Assembly: GCA_021464525.1 (NCBI GenBank)
Contig: JADRCO010000739.1
Location: forward strand, 1 to 27,260
Origin: Rhizophagus sp. LPA8_4_AMF
Taxonomy: Eukaryota; Glomeromycota; Glomeromycetes; Glomerales; Glomeraceae
Direction of reading: 5' to 3'
DNA length: 27,260 nt
The notes beneath the pieces were generated by a model. That model had not been told where the DNA came from. It did no database searches and saw only the letters and a program-made list of their open reading frames with translations. How positions within the stretch are numbered: position 1 is the stretch's first letter; every line of letters starts with the position of its first letter. Made by a program: the position numbers and the translations under genes. Of the stretch, positions 1 to 11,486 are shown in pieces.

Positions 1-23
1 AAAAAAAAAAAAACACCTTTTGG

Positions 24-55
<32 letters not shown>

Positions 56-305
56 ATATATTAGTTATTGGATAGAAATACTATTTTTTTTTAATAATTT
101 TCAATTAATAAAATAATCAATATTTCACAAAAAAAAACAAATGAAAATATTTAGATATTTCTAAATGTGATATGCAATTTATTTTTTTTTTTTTGGCTAA
201 TAAAATTATGAATGTTAAATTATCATGAAAATGTGATTTGCTACTAATAATACAAATAATTAAATAATTAATGAATTTAAGTATATATATAATTCTTTTT
301 TTTGT
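1..305. other. Gene-free flank, 3' side of the RhoGAP gene
   Basis: This stretch opens with A-tracts (most of 1-53) and is almost wholly A/T. It lies downstream of the minus-strand RhoGAP gene and so should hold its 3' UTR. TTTATT at 178-183 reads AATAAA on the minus strand, 123 nt past the stop codon, which is a sensible polyadenylation signal. I see no coding potential. Confidence 0.6.
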
Positions 306-2471
306 TTAAGATGCCCAAGGCATCGCCCTGCGTAATTCTTCTATTGAAGACATTGATGCGGGGGACCCTGGAATATCGCTATATGGAGTAACTGGCTGAC
401 TCCTACTTACCATTCCTTGTACCTTAACACCACTAATTTCTACACCCGCTCCAACGCGAAAAGGATCTAATCCACTGCCGTTTATAATTAAAGTTGAAAC
501 AGCAGCAAGACTACGTACTTTACGGAGTGATGGATATTTAGGGGGACTTGATGGACTTGATGGGCTAATAGGTGTATCTGAAGATTCAATGGATCCGCTC
601 ATTGAAGATGACATCGATATTGTTCCGTTTTCTACTGATACATCTCTAACACAATCTCTTGGTTCATAGCCTTCAAACATCAGATCAAATTGTTCTATTG
701 CAAGTTTCATAAGTATTCCGACACCACCACCAGAATTTACATTATTTCTACTTAAAATACACATGCTAACATCAAGCATTGGGTTACCACTATGAACCAA
801 ATTAGGTGCAAACATCACTGCAAGATTATATGCGGTCATTAAATTAATATCTTTATATTTTGAAATTTCGTTAAGAAGCGAACAAACATATTGAAGAAGA
901 ATGATCGAAGCCGGTGATAATAATGGAAAAATGCTACTTCGTATAAATTCAATGCGTCCCAAATAATGTTGCTTTCCTTGTATTTGTTTTAATACATCAT
1001 ATGTTTGCATGGGAAAAACAGATACTGGTAGGTCGTTAAAAAACATCTTAAGAAGAACGGCTGCCGTGTGTACACCATAATCCGATAAATTAATTGGGTT
1101 TCCTGTGGTGATAAAATATTAGTATATTTGAAAATTTGATTACGTAATAGAAAGTCATCAAATATTACCTCGATCATATGCTTCTTTGGCTTGACGTAAT
1201 AACGTTGAACTAGGTGACCTACGAAATACTCCTTCGACTTGCAAACCTGTTAGGTAAATTAAATTTTAGTGCCAATTTTAGCCAATTTAAGATTTAATAG
1301 TAGATAATTAATTATTTCTAATTTACCCTCTGCCCTTAAGTACGTAACACAATCTCTGACTACTCTTGGTAACCCATTTTCGCCTTCTGCCCCCATTAAA
1401 ACTTCAAGAGGAACCCCAAACATCAAATGCTTATTCTCTTTATAATTAACTGAAGATGGTAGCGTTATTTTGTCTTCATATTTCAAATTATGTCTAAATA
1501 ATTATTAATAATTATTATATCAGTTAAGTTTTTTTTATTGATTTTTGTTTAAGAAAGACTTACTCGTATACGGCTGGTGGTATGTCAATTTGTGTAAGCG
1601 GAACAAAATTAGCCAATTCTGATAAGGAATGAATGTATCTTATTTTTTTTGCAAATTTTGGGCTAAATTAAAAGAAAATTTTGGTTAGCTTAGTTATATG
1701 TATAAAAGATCAAAATTAATAAATAATAAATACCTGATTATTGCATTCATAAAATCAAAAGATATACGTGCCCATGTTGTCGCTTGAACTATGTACAAAG
1801 ACTTAAGATTCTTCTTATATCTATTGAAAAATAGTAAATTAGAACAAAAATAATTTAATGATTAAATAAAATTATAAAACAGTAAACATAACATATACTT
1901 TCTACTGAGACTTTTGTATGCTCTAAGTATCCAAGACCAACCAGGGTTATGTTTTGCTCCACCCGCAAAGAGAACAACTGTATAATCGCTCTCAACAAAA
2001 AGGTCTAACTTAAGTAAAATTCGTCTGTATAAATTTAAAAATTTTAAATTTAATTAATTCACAAATAATTCATAAGAATTATGAAAATTTTATAGAATTA
2101 TTTTATTTACGATAAAATTCTATCATAATCGACTTCTATGGGATCTGGAAGATTGCATGCACAAATAATAACCATGGGTTTACTTTCAAAATCAACGCCT
2201 TCATACGAAATAGAAATAATAATAATAAAAAAAGAGAGAGAGAAAGAAAGAAGAAAATAAAATAATTTTAGTAAAGAGAGGAGATATATATATATATATA
2301 CACATACACCTATATATATACATATACACATATAGTATTTATGAAAGTAAAAAGTTTAATTATACCAGCTTGATAAATAACTTTAGAGTATATATAATCG
2401 GCTAAAGCTTCTTCATCGGCTGACGTTCTTGAGGCTTGAGGCTCGGGAGAACTATTATAAAACCACCACAT
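306..2471 (-). CDS. CRAL-TRIO (Sec14-like) plus RhoGAP protein, p50RhoGAP/ARHGAP1-like
   Basis: Predicted Rho-family GTPase-activating protein: it would speed GTP hydrolysis by Cdc42/Rho at membranes, with a lipid-binding-type Sec14 domain in front. Exons in gene order: 2366-2471, 2111-2198, 1899-2024, 1734-1820, 1564-1662, 1327-1493, 1169-1246, 306-1102; these join in frame to 515 aa. Residues about 35-168 form the CRAL-TRIO domain, including SLSRKYKKNLKSLYIV and SELANFVPL. Residues about 194-390 form RhoGAP: FGVPLEVLM at its start, the arginine-finger context EGVFRRS (Arg233), LLKMFFNDLP, and NLAVMFAPNL with the conserved Asn. The last 120 residues are a Ser/Pro-rich tail. The start is the only ATG after an in-frame upstream stop. 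The domain order matches animal ARHGAP1 and ARHGAP8. All key GAP residues are present, so it should be active. The family is firm; the preferred GTPase is inferred. Confidence 0.92.
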
Positions 2472-4887
2472 TTCGTGGAGTTTGTTTACTGATAAGCGAG
2501 GGGTAAAAAAAATTATTTATAGGCAAAAATAGTTTATTTATTAACAAAAAAAAAGAGTGGGAGTTTTGTCTAAAAAAACAAGTACTTGGCATGTTGCGTG
2601 AACTTGTGTGAAGTGTGAATCTTTCAATAATAAACTAAAAATATTATGTAATATTGAAAAAATATTACACGCGTTTCCAAATTAAGTAAATGAGTATAAT
2701 ATTTAAAATTGCAATTAACCAGATTTCCCCGCGCTGCAAACAAATGCAATGATTCAACTTTGGCATTATCTCAAAAGATCAAAATCTATCTTGAGCTAAC
2801 TTATTTTAAAAACTCCTAACCTGATAATTACCAGAATTAAGCAAATCAAAGAAAAAAACAGATTAAAGCGCTATTGTATGTTTATAAAATTGCAAGGAAG
2901 CGAAATTCCCTTAAAAGATATGGACTAAAGTATAGAAAAGAAAAATATTCATTAGCTTTATACGCAACTTAACTTTTTATGAAAATAGGTTGTTTTTTTA
3001 TTGGGGAAACAAGAACATTCAAGAACAAACCAATAGTAAAAAACTTGTATTTTAATTGAATTGTTTAAAATATTAACTAGTTATTAAGGCTACAAAATAT
3101 TGAAGAAACATAGAAGGAAGAAGGAACATGAAAGAAGAACATAAAAAGAAGAACATGAGAGAAAAAAAACAAAGGATTCGCCGCGAGGGCCGTATAACAT
3201 GTGGAACAAATAACGGACACAAAAAATTGCGGAGAAAGAAATAAGAAAAAAATTTCCCCGTAAAATCACTAATATTGGTTAAACTTTTCAATAATTAATT
3301 AATTAATTTATTATTACACATATTACTTCAAATGCAGATATTACAAGTGCCATTTTCGTTTATCGCATTTTTGATTTTGATTTTAAGACCAATTACGGAA
3401 ATGTAATGGAAGTTGACGTGAAGTTTGTTGCCTATCCAATGATTGGTCGATATTTGAGACAATGTAAAAAATAGGTAAATAACTAAATTTAAATTACGAT
3501 TACTAATTTTATTATTACCAAGTTTTAAATAAATTGACACTAATTATAGTTTAAGTTTTAGTGAAGACAGCATTAATAGCAAATTAGCAAAAATATGCAG
3601 GTAAAAAAAAAATATAATACCTACATTGTCCTATATTAAAGATTTTCGGATTGCCCGTGATTGAGGTCTAATATTTCTACGCGTTAAATTATCCTAACAG
3701 CTAATGCAAAGCGTCGGAATAATAAAAAATGTAACCAATAAGTTTTGATCAAACACGTGAGATAAAGGTATACAAATCATATTTCTTATCACAAATTAAC
3801 TTGATTTCAAACCAGTCATTTTACAATAAACATAAAATTATCTTTAAAGAAAATCGGGTTTAAGCGTAAACTAGTACATTTATTCGCTTTTATGATTAAT
3901 TTGATTCTGTGTCTCGAACGATTTTTCTTGGACACCTTTAATCCTGTATTGCTTCAACTGTCTCAGCCATTATTCTGTAATTGGTAACACGATCTCAGTC
4001 ATATGTGATTCCTTTTTTTGGGTTTTGGTCTAATGACTTTGGAATTTTAATGAACATTCGACCACGTACGTCATCTTTAATTGTTAAAATCGGGTCCAAA
4101 AAATACAAAAATTATCAGAGAGAGAAAAAATAATCAGTTCATTTCGTGTAGCCAAAAAATGCAACCTCCTTGGCGTCTCATCGTGTAATTTGATGGTTGC
4201 ATAAAAAACTGTTATGAACACCACTAAACAGCACCCAAAGTTAATCCTAACCACTGTTGTGTTTCCTATATACTTGATAGTATCCAAACTTTGTTCTTTT
4301 TTTGTCGGTGTCTATCATTGTGCTTCTTTTCGTTTACCCAATCTTTTTCGATTTTGTTTTGAAGTTTACAATTTAATTGTTCAATTCCTTTTCTATTATA
4401 TTTTTTCGAGTATACCTTTTTTTTTTTTAAATATATTATATAGCTTTTCTTTTTTTCATTTCTTTTTTTTCATTTCTTTCTTTTTTTCATTCTTATTTTT
4501 TTTTTCATTTTCATAATTTCATTATTTTCTGTTGCGGGTCCTTCGGTGGTTTCCCCTTTGTCAAAAGGGTTAGATACTTTCGGGTGGGACACGGCAACTT
4601 TGATATATTGTATTTATTAACATAATACTAACGTTGGAATAATTCATTTCTTCTAAAAACCTTTTTTATTTAGTTGTTGCCTTTAGGTCGTCGTTAAACC
4701 AATTTTTAGTGACTAATTAGTTAGATTCAAAGATTTAGAACTTAGTTTCAAACTCAAAAACTATTTTTTTTTTATAAAGTGTTATTTCTTTTATTATTAT
4801 TATAGATCTTTATTTTTCTATTTTTTTTTTTTTTCATCCCAAAGAACGAGATTATTAATAAATAACCTTTCAAAGCTGGAACAACAA
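2472..4887. promoter_or_regulatory. 2.4-kb divergent intergenic region between RhoGAP and F-box genes
   Basis: Both flanking genes start from this region and are transcribed away from it, so it should contain two promoters. Visible elements are a convergent CCAAT pair forming the palindrome CCAATGATTGG (3436-3446), further CCAAT boxes near 3391 and 3733, and a CACGTG at 3754-3759. There is also a pyrimidine-dominated tract at about 4385-4520, and a 6-bp hairpin (CCCTTT/AAAGGG, 4554-4569) in a locally GC-richer patch at 4531-4590. Short ORFs here are low-complexity Phe/Ser runs created by the pyrimidine tracts. No tRNA or conserved coding segment was seen. Confidence 0.5.
3436..3446. promoter_or_regulatory. 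Palindromic double CCAAT box
   Basis: CCAATGATTGG is a perfect palindrome (central G excepted), made of two oppositely facing CCAAT boxes, the recognition core of the HAP/NF-Y complex. It sits in the middle of the divergent RhoGAP/F-box spacer, roughly 1 kb from one start and 1.4 kb from the other. Its function is inferred from motif identity only. Confidence 0.35.
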
Positions 4888-6315
4888 ATGGCAAACGGAG
4901 AAAAGAGATTGATTCCAGAGGATAGAATGGAGAGGAAGAAAGGTTCTAAACGACGACAAACGGGCACAACTGCAAAAGACGATATTGAGGTAAAATAAAA
5001 GATTATTTTTGTGGCTAATAAACACTATCAACAGATTTCGAATTTTCACGTGAGATACGATTATTATTGTTATCTTTTTTTTCGATAGTTATTTCAATCA
5101 CCACCTAGTTCACCGCTACTTACACCAAAGTCATCCCATCTGACATCATCATTAGAAGCACCATCTCAGTTACAAACACCTTTATCTTCACCTCCATCTT
5201 CACGTCCTCCCTCACCTAATCCAATTGAAATTCCTTATCTTACACCTTTACCAACTTCACGTTCTCCTACTCCAACTTATAAAGATATAAGTAGTAATAA
5301 CGTTGCCATTATAACTATAATTACGGATGATCATAATTTTATAGATGATGATGATTCAAATTATATTAGAAAAAATATATCTCATTCGCCTATGAAAATT
5401 GTTAATAGTTCTATACCTCCATGTGCTCGATGTCCTCCTGAAATAATATATAATATTTTTGAAATATTACGTACTTTACATCAACCATCACTTTTCTCTT
5501 GCATCCTGGTTAATCATCAATGGAATGTCATAGGAACAAATGTCCTTTGGAATTCCCCAAAATTCACTCATATGCGTTCACTGGATAAATTCATTAAAAT
5601 CATAGAAAATTCTCCTTCATCATCAAATTCTCAACAACAATCAACCGTATATCATCCTTATGCAACTTATATTCGTACATTGGATTTAACATATTTAACA
5701 GAACATGATCGTAATAATTCATCTCTTTCATCTCATCTTCTTCGCTTATTACCATTAATTCATATAGAAAATCTTCATACACTTAATTTAAGTTTTGTTA
5801 AAGGCATCACTAATAATTATTTAACTAAATTATTATCACCATTTTTTAATAATGTACGTACATTGAATCTTGCAGGTGGAAGTAGATCTGACACATGTTT
5901 ATCATCTATTATACCAAATTGTAGTAGAATACAAAATCTTTCACTTGCATGGAATACTTCATTATCTGATGCATCTATTAACAAAATTGCGACAATATGT
6001 GGTGATAGATTACGTACACTTGATTTAACAAATTGTGAAAAAGTAAGTGATAGATCAATGTACTCAATTTCACAACATTGTTTAAAATTAAGAGAATTAA
6101 GAGTAAGTTATTGTCGTGGCGTAAGCGAAGAAGGTGTGAAAGCCGTTATTGAAGCTTGTGAAGGTCTTAAATTATTGGATTTAGTCGGTTGTTTAGGTGT
6201 TGATAAATGTTTTTTATTAAAATGTAACGAAGAATTTGGTTTAACGAGAAGAGAATTAAAAGTTATTTGGAGGAGGGTTACTGATGGTAATACTTCTTGG
6301 GCTGATGAGAATTAA
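4888..6315 (+). CDS. F-box and leucine-rich-repeat protein
   Basis: Probable substrate-recognition subunit of an SCF (Skp1-cullin-F-box) ubiquitin ligase. Exon 1 is 4888-4989 and exon 2 is 5089-6315, giving 442 aa. The start ATG at 4888 has an A-rich context. The intron ends in TTCGATAG, and the exon 2 frame stays open through a Pro/Ser-rich stretch (about residues 35-115) before the F-box. The F-box lies at about 149-195 (CPPEIIYNIFEIL followed by LVNHQWN and VLW). Cysteine-containing leucine-rich repeats follow from about 225 to 420, such as LRTLDLTNCEKVSDRSM and LKLLDLVGCLGV, the AMN1/Grr1 style. Large F-box and repeat families are typical of Rhizophagus. The substrate cannot be told from sequence. 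An internal ATG at 5392 would still keep the F-box, so the N-terminal 135 residues are the less certain part. Confidence 0.88.
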
Positions 6316-6487
6316 AAACATGAAAAAAAATTTTATTATTTCTTTTGAGATGAACCAGGGGTTATACCGTGAGGATATGAGTGGGAGAGTGAGAAATGAA
6401 AGAACGTTAATTAGATAGTTAGGTTTTTATTTTCATAACAAACATAACAAACATACATTAAATGTACATTTTCTAGTTCTCGTTATT

Positions 6488-6518
<31 letters not shown>

Positions 6519-6897
6519 CATTTTTATTTTTTTTTTTTTTTTTTTTTTACTGTTTTGAGATAAATCATTCATCATTATTGTGGTTTGATATCTCCGATTT
6601 ATTAGTTTAAAAAAGAGTTTTAATTAGTTGTAAGATAAAAAAAAGTCACTTAACAAATATTCATCAAATCAAATTTCAATTTCAAATTCAAATTCAAATT
6701 AACAAAAATGAAAATCGACATTAAAAACAATAAATTTAAATCATTGTAATCATTGTGAATTTATTCAGTCATAAATTATAATAATTCTGGTAATTCTGGG
6801 GAAAATAAAATTTTATAATCGATGGGCAAAATTTAATCGATTTTTTTTTTACTATAAAAAAATTTGATTTTTTTTTACTATTTTACTTAAATTAACA
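6316..6897. other. Spacer: F-box 3' UTR, long T tracts, kinase promoter
   Basis: Tandem spacer between two plus-strand genes. It contains two long T runs (29 T at 6490-6518 and 22 T at 6527-6548) and an AAATTC-type short repeat near 6663-6700. An AATAAA lies at 6729-6734. TATAAAA at 6853-6859, 39 nt before the kinase ATG, is a good TATA-box candidate. No gene was seen. The homopolymer lengths may be unreliable. Confidence 0.5.
6853..6859 (+). promoter_or_regulatory. Candidate TATA box of the kinase gene
   Basis: TATAAAA lies 39 nt upstream of the kinase start codon, inside an otherwise T-rich leader. This implies a very short 5' UTR. The assignment rests on motif and position alone in an AT-rich background. 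Confidence 0.35.
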
Positions 6898-8524
6898 ATG
6901 AGTACCGCTACAACGAAAAAACCACGGCCAACTTCGTGTAAAGTATGTAAACCAAAACCAAATGGATACTGGTGCATACCATGTAATAGAGAACGTTTTC
7001 GACAAGAATTTTCGTTATGGACAAGCGGAAATAAGCACATTGATAATTTTATACAAACGGCACAAATAGAAGCTACAAGATTTGAGCATGTAATTGAATG
7101 GATACCATTTGACAGGTTTGAAAATGTAGAATTTGTAGCAGAAGGAGGGTTTGGTAGAGTATATAAGGCAAAATGGAAAGATGGTCAAATTAGTGGTCCA
7201 AATCCTTTAAAACAATTAGGTTGGTGGAGAAAATCTCCATGCGTAGTTGCTCTTAAAAGTTTAAATAACAGTATAGATATCGGCGAAGAATTTTTAGATG
7301 AGGTAATAAAAATTTTCATTTAAAGAATTTATTATTAACAGATAAAAAAAATTAATTAGCTTTTCATCGTATAGTTAAAATCGCATTTAAGATGTATTCG
7401 TAATACAGGAGATAGTAAAACTATGGTTCCATTATATGGTATAACGCAGGATACAGAATCGGAAGAAAAAAATTATATGATGGTGACATTATTTGCAGAA
7501 AAAGGTTCAATGAGAGATTTTATGAAAATTAAATTATCTGAATTTGTTTGGTCGGATATTTTACTATATTTAAAACATATTTCAAAAGGTTTATTACATA
7601 TACATAATTCAGGATTAATTCATAGAGATTTCCATAGTGGAAATATATTATTTGAAGGTAATTTAGAATATATAGCGGATTTCGGATTATCTAAACCAGC
7701 CGATTCGAATCCTAATGATTATAAAGTTTTTGGTATATTACCTTATGTAGCACCTGAATTATTAGGTGATGAGCGTGGTAAGGCATATACACAGGCATCT
7801 GATATTTATAGTTTTGGTATATTAATGTGGGAATTAGTTACTTGTGTACCTCCATATAAAGATGAATCTTATGTTAGTGAGGAACTTAGAATTCAAATTA
7901 GAAAGGGTCGTAGACCTGAAATTGATGATGAATTTCCTGAATGTTATGCTCAATTGATGAAAGAATGTTGGTCAGAAAATCCTGATGATAGACCCAAAGC
8001 TGAAGAATTACATAAGAGAATTACTGAATTTCAAATTGGTTATGCTGGTTATGATTTTGATGAAAATTATAATCCTATATATAAAGATATTTTTGCCAAA
8101 GCTCAAGTTAAAAGAAAAATATTTTTAGAACAAGTATATAAAATTGAAAATAATATTGACTCAACAGATGAAAAAAAAGATCTTGATGATCATGATGATA
8201 AGATTCTTAATAAGCGTGTTGATAGATATTTTTCCCCTCCGCATCCTGAAGCTTACACTAGAAGTAGATTACTAAGTAATTTAAACAATTATCGGCAACC
8301 AAAAATCAAAGAAGAAATTTCGGAAGTTACAAAAACTTTAGAAACTTTGACAGTTAATAATTTTAGTAAGTTTTATAGATGTATATATGTAAATATATAC
8401 TTTTTTTTTCTTTTTTTTAAAATATAAATAAATAAATAAATAAATAGAGATGAAATGAAATTAATATTCTTTTTTCTTTATATTAATAGATTCTGGAATG
8501 ATTGATATATCTTTTGATGATTGA
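6898..8524 (+). CDS. Protein kinase (TKL-like) with Glomeromycotina-type N-terminal cysteine motif
   Basis: Serine/threonine or dual-specificity kinase of the tyrosine-kinase-like group massively expanded in Rhizophagus. Exons 6898-7302, 7375-8365 and 8490-8524 join to 476 aa. Cys14, Cys17, Cys26 and Cys29 form a CxxC...WCxxC pair, a likely metal site. It is followed by the lineage-typical WTSGN (41-45) and IDNFIQ. Kinase domain, about 72-350: glycine loop AEGGFGRVYKAKW, VALK lysine (Lys120), HRDFHSGN (Asp220), DFG (Asp237), APE (261-263), and the distal RP arginine (341). All catalytic residues are present, so it looks active. The C-terminal 125 residues are charged and probably disordered. 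Splicing at 8366 gives a 35-nt last exon ending SGMIDISFDD; without it, translation would run into T-rich sequence and stop at 8427. Upstream signal and substrate are unknown. Confidence 0.92.
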
Positions 8525-8655
8525 TAAGAAAATTAGAAATAATTCTATATATCTATAATTTCTCTATATACACACATACAATAATTAATAAATTAAATTA
8601 AAATAATTTAACTAAACTCCTATCATACCAGCTTAAATAATCCTGATTTCTAATA
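8525..8655. terminator. Convergent 3' spacer between kinase and Zrg17-like genes
   Basis: Only 131 nt separate the two stop codons of these convergent genes, so their 3' UTRs almost certainly overlap or abut. AATAAA at 8587-8592 lies 63 nt past the kinase stop. No comparably clear signal for the minus-strand gene is visible within the spacer; it may use a variant or lie under the kinase 3' end. Confidence 0.45.
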
Positions 8656-10504
8656 TTATTTTACAATTTGAACAGTTAATTCGCCGCTATTTTCGCTATT
8701 TACAAATAATGGAATTAGCCGGGAATAAACATCCGCTAAAACTTCCTGTTCGTTAGCATCCGGATTAACTTGTACACATACAGTACCAATTAATTGCCCG
8801 TATGAATTGGCCCAGAAATGAGTCGCCGTTAAAGATAAAATTGTTGGATTGAGCTGAATCTAACTTAAAGAATTAATTCATTAATAATTCACAGTTTTTC
8901 ATATAAATAAGAAAGTTCGATAAATCTTCCCAAATACCTCTCGCAGGCAAGCCTCCAGGCTATTTAGTGCTGCATCTGGAGTTGTTTGTAACAAAATTTT
9001 ACCTAACACAGTTGCAATGGGAACTGCAAGATAAAACATTAACATCGATTCCAATATTGATACCAGCTTATCAAGCCATCCCAAATGATGACTAAACATT
9101 AGTAAAAATTTGAGGTAAAATATATTAATAATAAACCCATTGAATTCCATAAATTTCCTCACTTTCTCTATCATAAAATTTTCTCACTTTTGTTCTGTAA
9201 GAATTCCAACCAAGATAACACTGGTACCACACAATAATGTCGATAATGTAAATAAATTCGTTAACACTATTAAGAATCCATCATTAGTTTGCCAGTAGTT
9301 TGGTTGATGTGTTCCTATGACTGGTGATGCTGATCGTAATACTAAAAACGAAACGATATCATTAACAACCATATAAAATATAAATATATATATATATATA
9401 TATAATTTTTTAAACTAGAAGAATTACATGTGGTCAATCCCTTATGGTTACTATAGCAAATAGCCGAAATTAACGTTGCTCCCAAAGCCAACAAAACCCA
9501 AATTATTGGAAAATCTGGACTAAAGTTGATGAACTAGTTAGAACGATTTGGACGAAACATAAAAGATAATAAAGAACGAATTACCTGTGGCCTTCAACAT
9601 GTTCTTCGCTTGTTTCTAACATAAAATGTTCTAATCCTTCCTTCAACATATATAAAGCAACAAATAAGAGGTATAATGCATTAGTTAATCCAAATAATAT
9701 TTCATATCGTTGAACCCTTAAAAAAAAAGAAAAAAGAAAAAAGAAAGTTAATAAAGGTTTTAAAACATATCTTAAGAAGGAAAGTAAATACCCAAATGGA
9801 TTTCGTATAGTAGATTCTCTTAATGGTCTATATGTTTTTATAACTGATGAAATAAAAGTCGTAAATACACCCAAAGCATCAAATATTACAAGGTAAGCAA
9901 ATCCAGTAAGTGCTATAGTAAATAATTATAAATTATTAGTACTTGTTAATTGAAATGAAATTTCTCATAATTTACCTAACCCACAGCCCCATTGACCTTT
10001 TAGCCATAACAAAATTCCCAGAAAAAGATGGAATGTTCCCCAGGTAAATAAAGTTTTTTGTGAAGGAAACAACGACGAGAAAATATGTGATAGCGTTGGT
10101 AACTGCTTAACGTTAGCATTGTGAGAATGTTCATGATTATGTGATCCGTGATATTTTTCAATATAATCTTTGTCACTATCATGAGAATGGTGATCGTGCC
10201 AACCACTATCATGATCACTATATTCATAGATATCTTCGCCAAATTCAGCGCTATCATCATCTAATCCCGGTATAGTTTTAAAAGATGAACTTGACAAAGT
10301 TCTTCGCAAAACTGTTGTTCGAGGAAGTTGAAGATGTGGTGAACTTGAAGTACTAGCATGTGATAGTGAATATATTTTATCATACTTGACACCGAATGAA
10401 GGAGAAATTGATCGTCTAATACATGGTGAATTGGGATACTCTAATAATGGAGATTCTGGTCGAAATTCTTGTAATTTTTCCGTACGTTCGTTACCCGAAT
10501 CCAT
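8656..10504 (-). CDS. ZRG17: Zrg17-like cation diffusion facilitator family protein (SLC30/ZnT), probably the non-transporting partner subunit
   Basis: Six-pass CDF-type membrane protein, likely in the ER/early secretory pathway and involved in zinc supply. Exons in order: 9976-10504, 9792-9912, 9585-9716, 9428-9519, 9188-9341, 8938-9091, 8656-8859; total 461 aa. The start is the MDSGNERTEK methionine. Residues 98-128 are His/Asp-rich. The core begins near residue 150 and includes RYEILFGLTNALYLLFVALYMLKEGLEHFM, clear CDF sequence. The metal site of CDF transporters (HxxxD in TM2 and TM5) is missing: the TM2 positions read FDALGVFTT (Gly191/Thr195) and TM5 reads FLIVLTN (Ile316/Asn320). Yeast Zrg17 and animal ZnT6 show such loss and act as heterodimer partners of Msc2/ZnT5. 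The C-terminal 67 residues form the cytosolic domain. The CDF family is firm; Zrg17 orthology is inferred. One donor is GTGAG. Confidence 0.85.
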
Positions 10505-11486
10505 TTCGTATTTATAAAAAAAATATAAAACTTCGAAAAAATTTAGCGTGACAATGATAGTTGTGCATTTCACGTGTACAAATATTTGTCTTCGTAGTAC
10601 AGTTAAAATTCTTTTACACGAGAACACGATAAATCAATTCTTTATCGATTTACTTATAAAGGTTCGTAAGATTATTACGCTAGACAACAATTATCAGAAC
10701 TATCACAAAAAAACACATTTGGGATAGGCAATTAAATTCAATAAGAAAATTTTATTGAGACACCATTCAGAATTAAATTAATGTAATTAATGTAAAATGC
10801 TCTTTTATCACAAGAAATTTTTCACTAAAGTTTATGCCATATTAAATTATACAAATTAAAAAGGCTTTTAGTAAAGTTACAAGCAAAATAAAATGGAGTA
10901 TCATTTCATATGTTAACGTTTTTTTTATTTCCACAAGATTAAGATCAAATTTTCAGCACATGTGTATAATTTTAAAGATAACCTTGATTTAATTATATCA
11001 AACATAAATATACAATTTTAGATACATAATTATAAAAAATATGAAAGTAGAATAATAAAAGAGGATTCTTAACAACGCAACTTGATGATACTACAATCTG
11101 TTTAGCAATCGCAATATTAAACTAACGGATTACTACTGAAACTGGCGATAAATTTCGTATTTCTGTGTTTCTTCCTCATTTCTTTTTTTTTCTTAAAAAA
11201 AAAAAAAGAACTGACATTTATTCTTGTTTGTTATTAGATACATACTAATCTAATGATAAAATATATTGATTAATTTACTAATTGTAAATTTATTCATTTT
11301 TTTAGATAATTGTTTAGCTAATTTTTTTTTTTTTTTTTGTCTGTTAATGCAATATTTTGGTTCTGTAACTGCCAACCAATTAGAAACAAAATTCATTCCC
11401 GTTAGTATTGTAGTAGTAATTTTCTGCATTTCCTAAATGAATGTTGCAAAGTAAAAGAAAACTTCCTTTGTTCTTTTTTCTCCTTT
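10505..11486. other. Spacer between Zrg17-like and PP2C genes
   Basis: Tandem spacer on the minus strand: promoter of the Zrg17-like gene on the left and 3' UTR of the PP2C gene on the right. TTTATT near 11288-11293 (AATAAA on the minus strand, roughly 195 nt past the PP2C stop) is a possible poly(A) signal. T- and A-tracts at 11183-11207 face each other and could pair. No coding region or RNA gene seen. Confidence 0.45.

Noticed and set aside
3073-3291. 72-codon minus-strand hydrophobic ORF
   Set aside because: Composition follows AAGAAG/AAAGAA-type runs on the other strand; no flanking gene signals and no recognisable membrane protein pattern.
4214-4516. 100-codon plus-strand ORF rich in Phe and Ser
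   Set aside because: It is the translation of a pyrimidine-rich tract (TTC/TTT/TCT runs) without any motif, lying in promoter sequence.
4531-4590. GC-richer patch with a hairpin as a possible small RNA gene
   Set aside because: Only a 6-bp stem is evident, with no conserved box motifs; it could equally be leader sequence of the F-box gene.
6490-6548. Long T tracts as a terminator
   Set aside because: Pol II genes do not need T runs, similar tracts occur throughout the window, and their lengths may be assembly-dependent.
8366-8427. Kinase reading straight through to the stop at 8427
   Set aside because: A good GTAAGT donor at 8366 and an acceptor at 8489 give an in-frame short last exon; the read-through tail is Phe-rich translation of a T tract.
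10505-10627. N-terminal extension of the Zrg17-like protein upstream of 10504
   Set aside because: The upstream frame is AT-rich with no ATG in family-like context; MDSGNERTEK is the first credible start.
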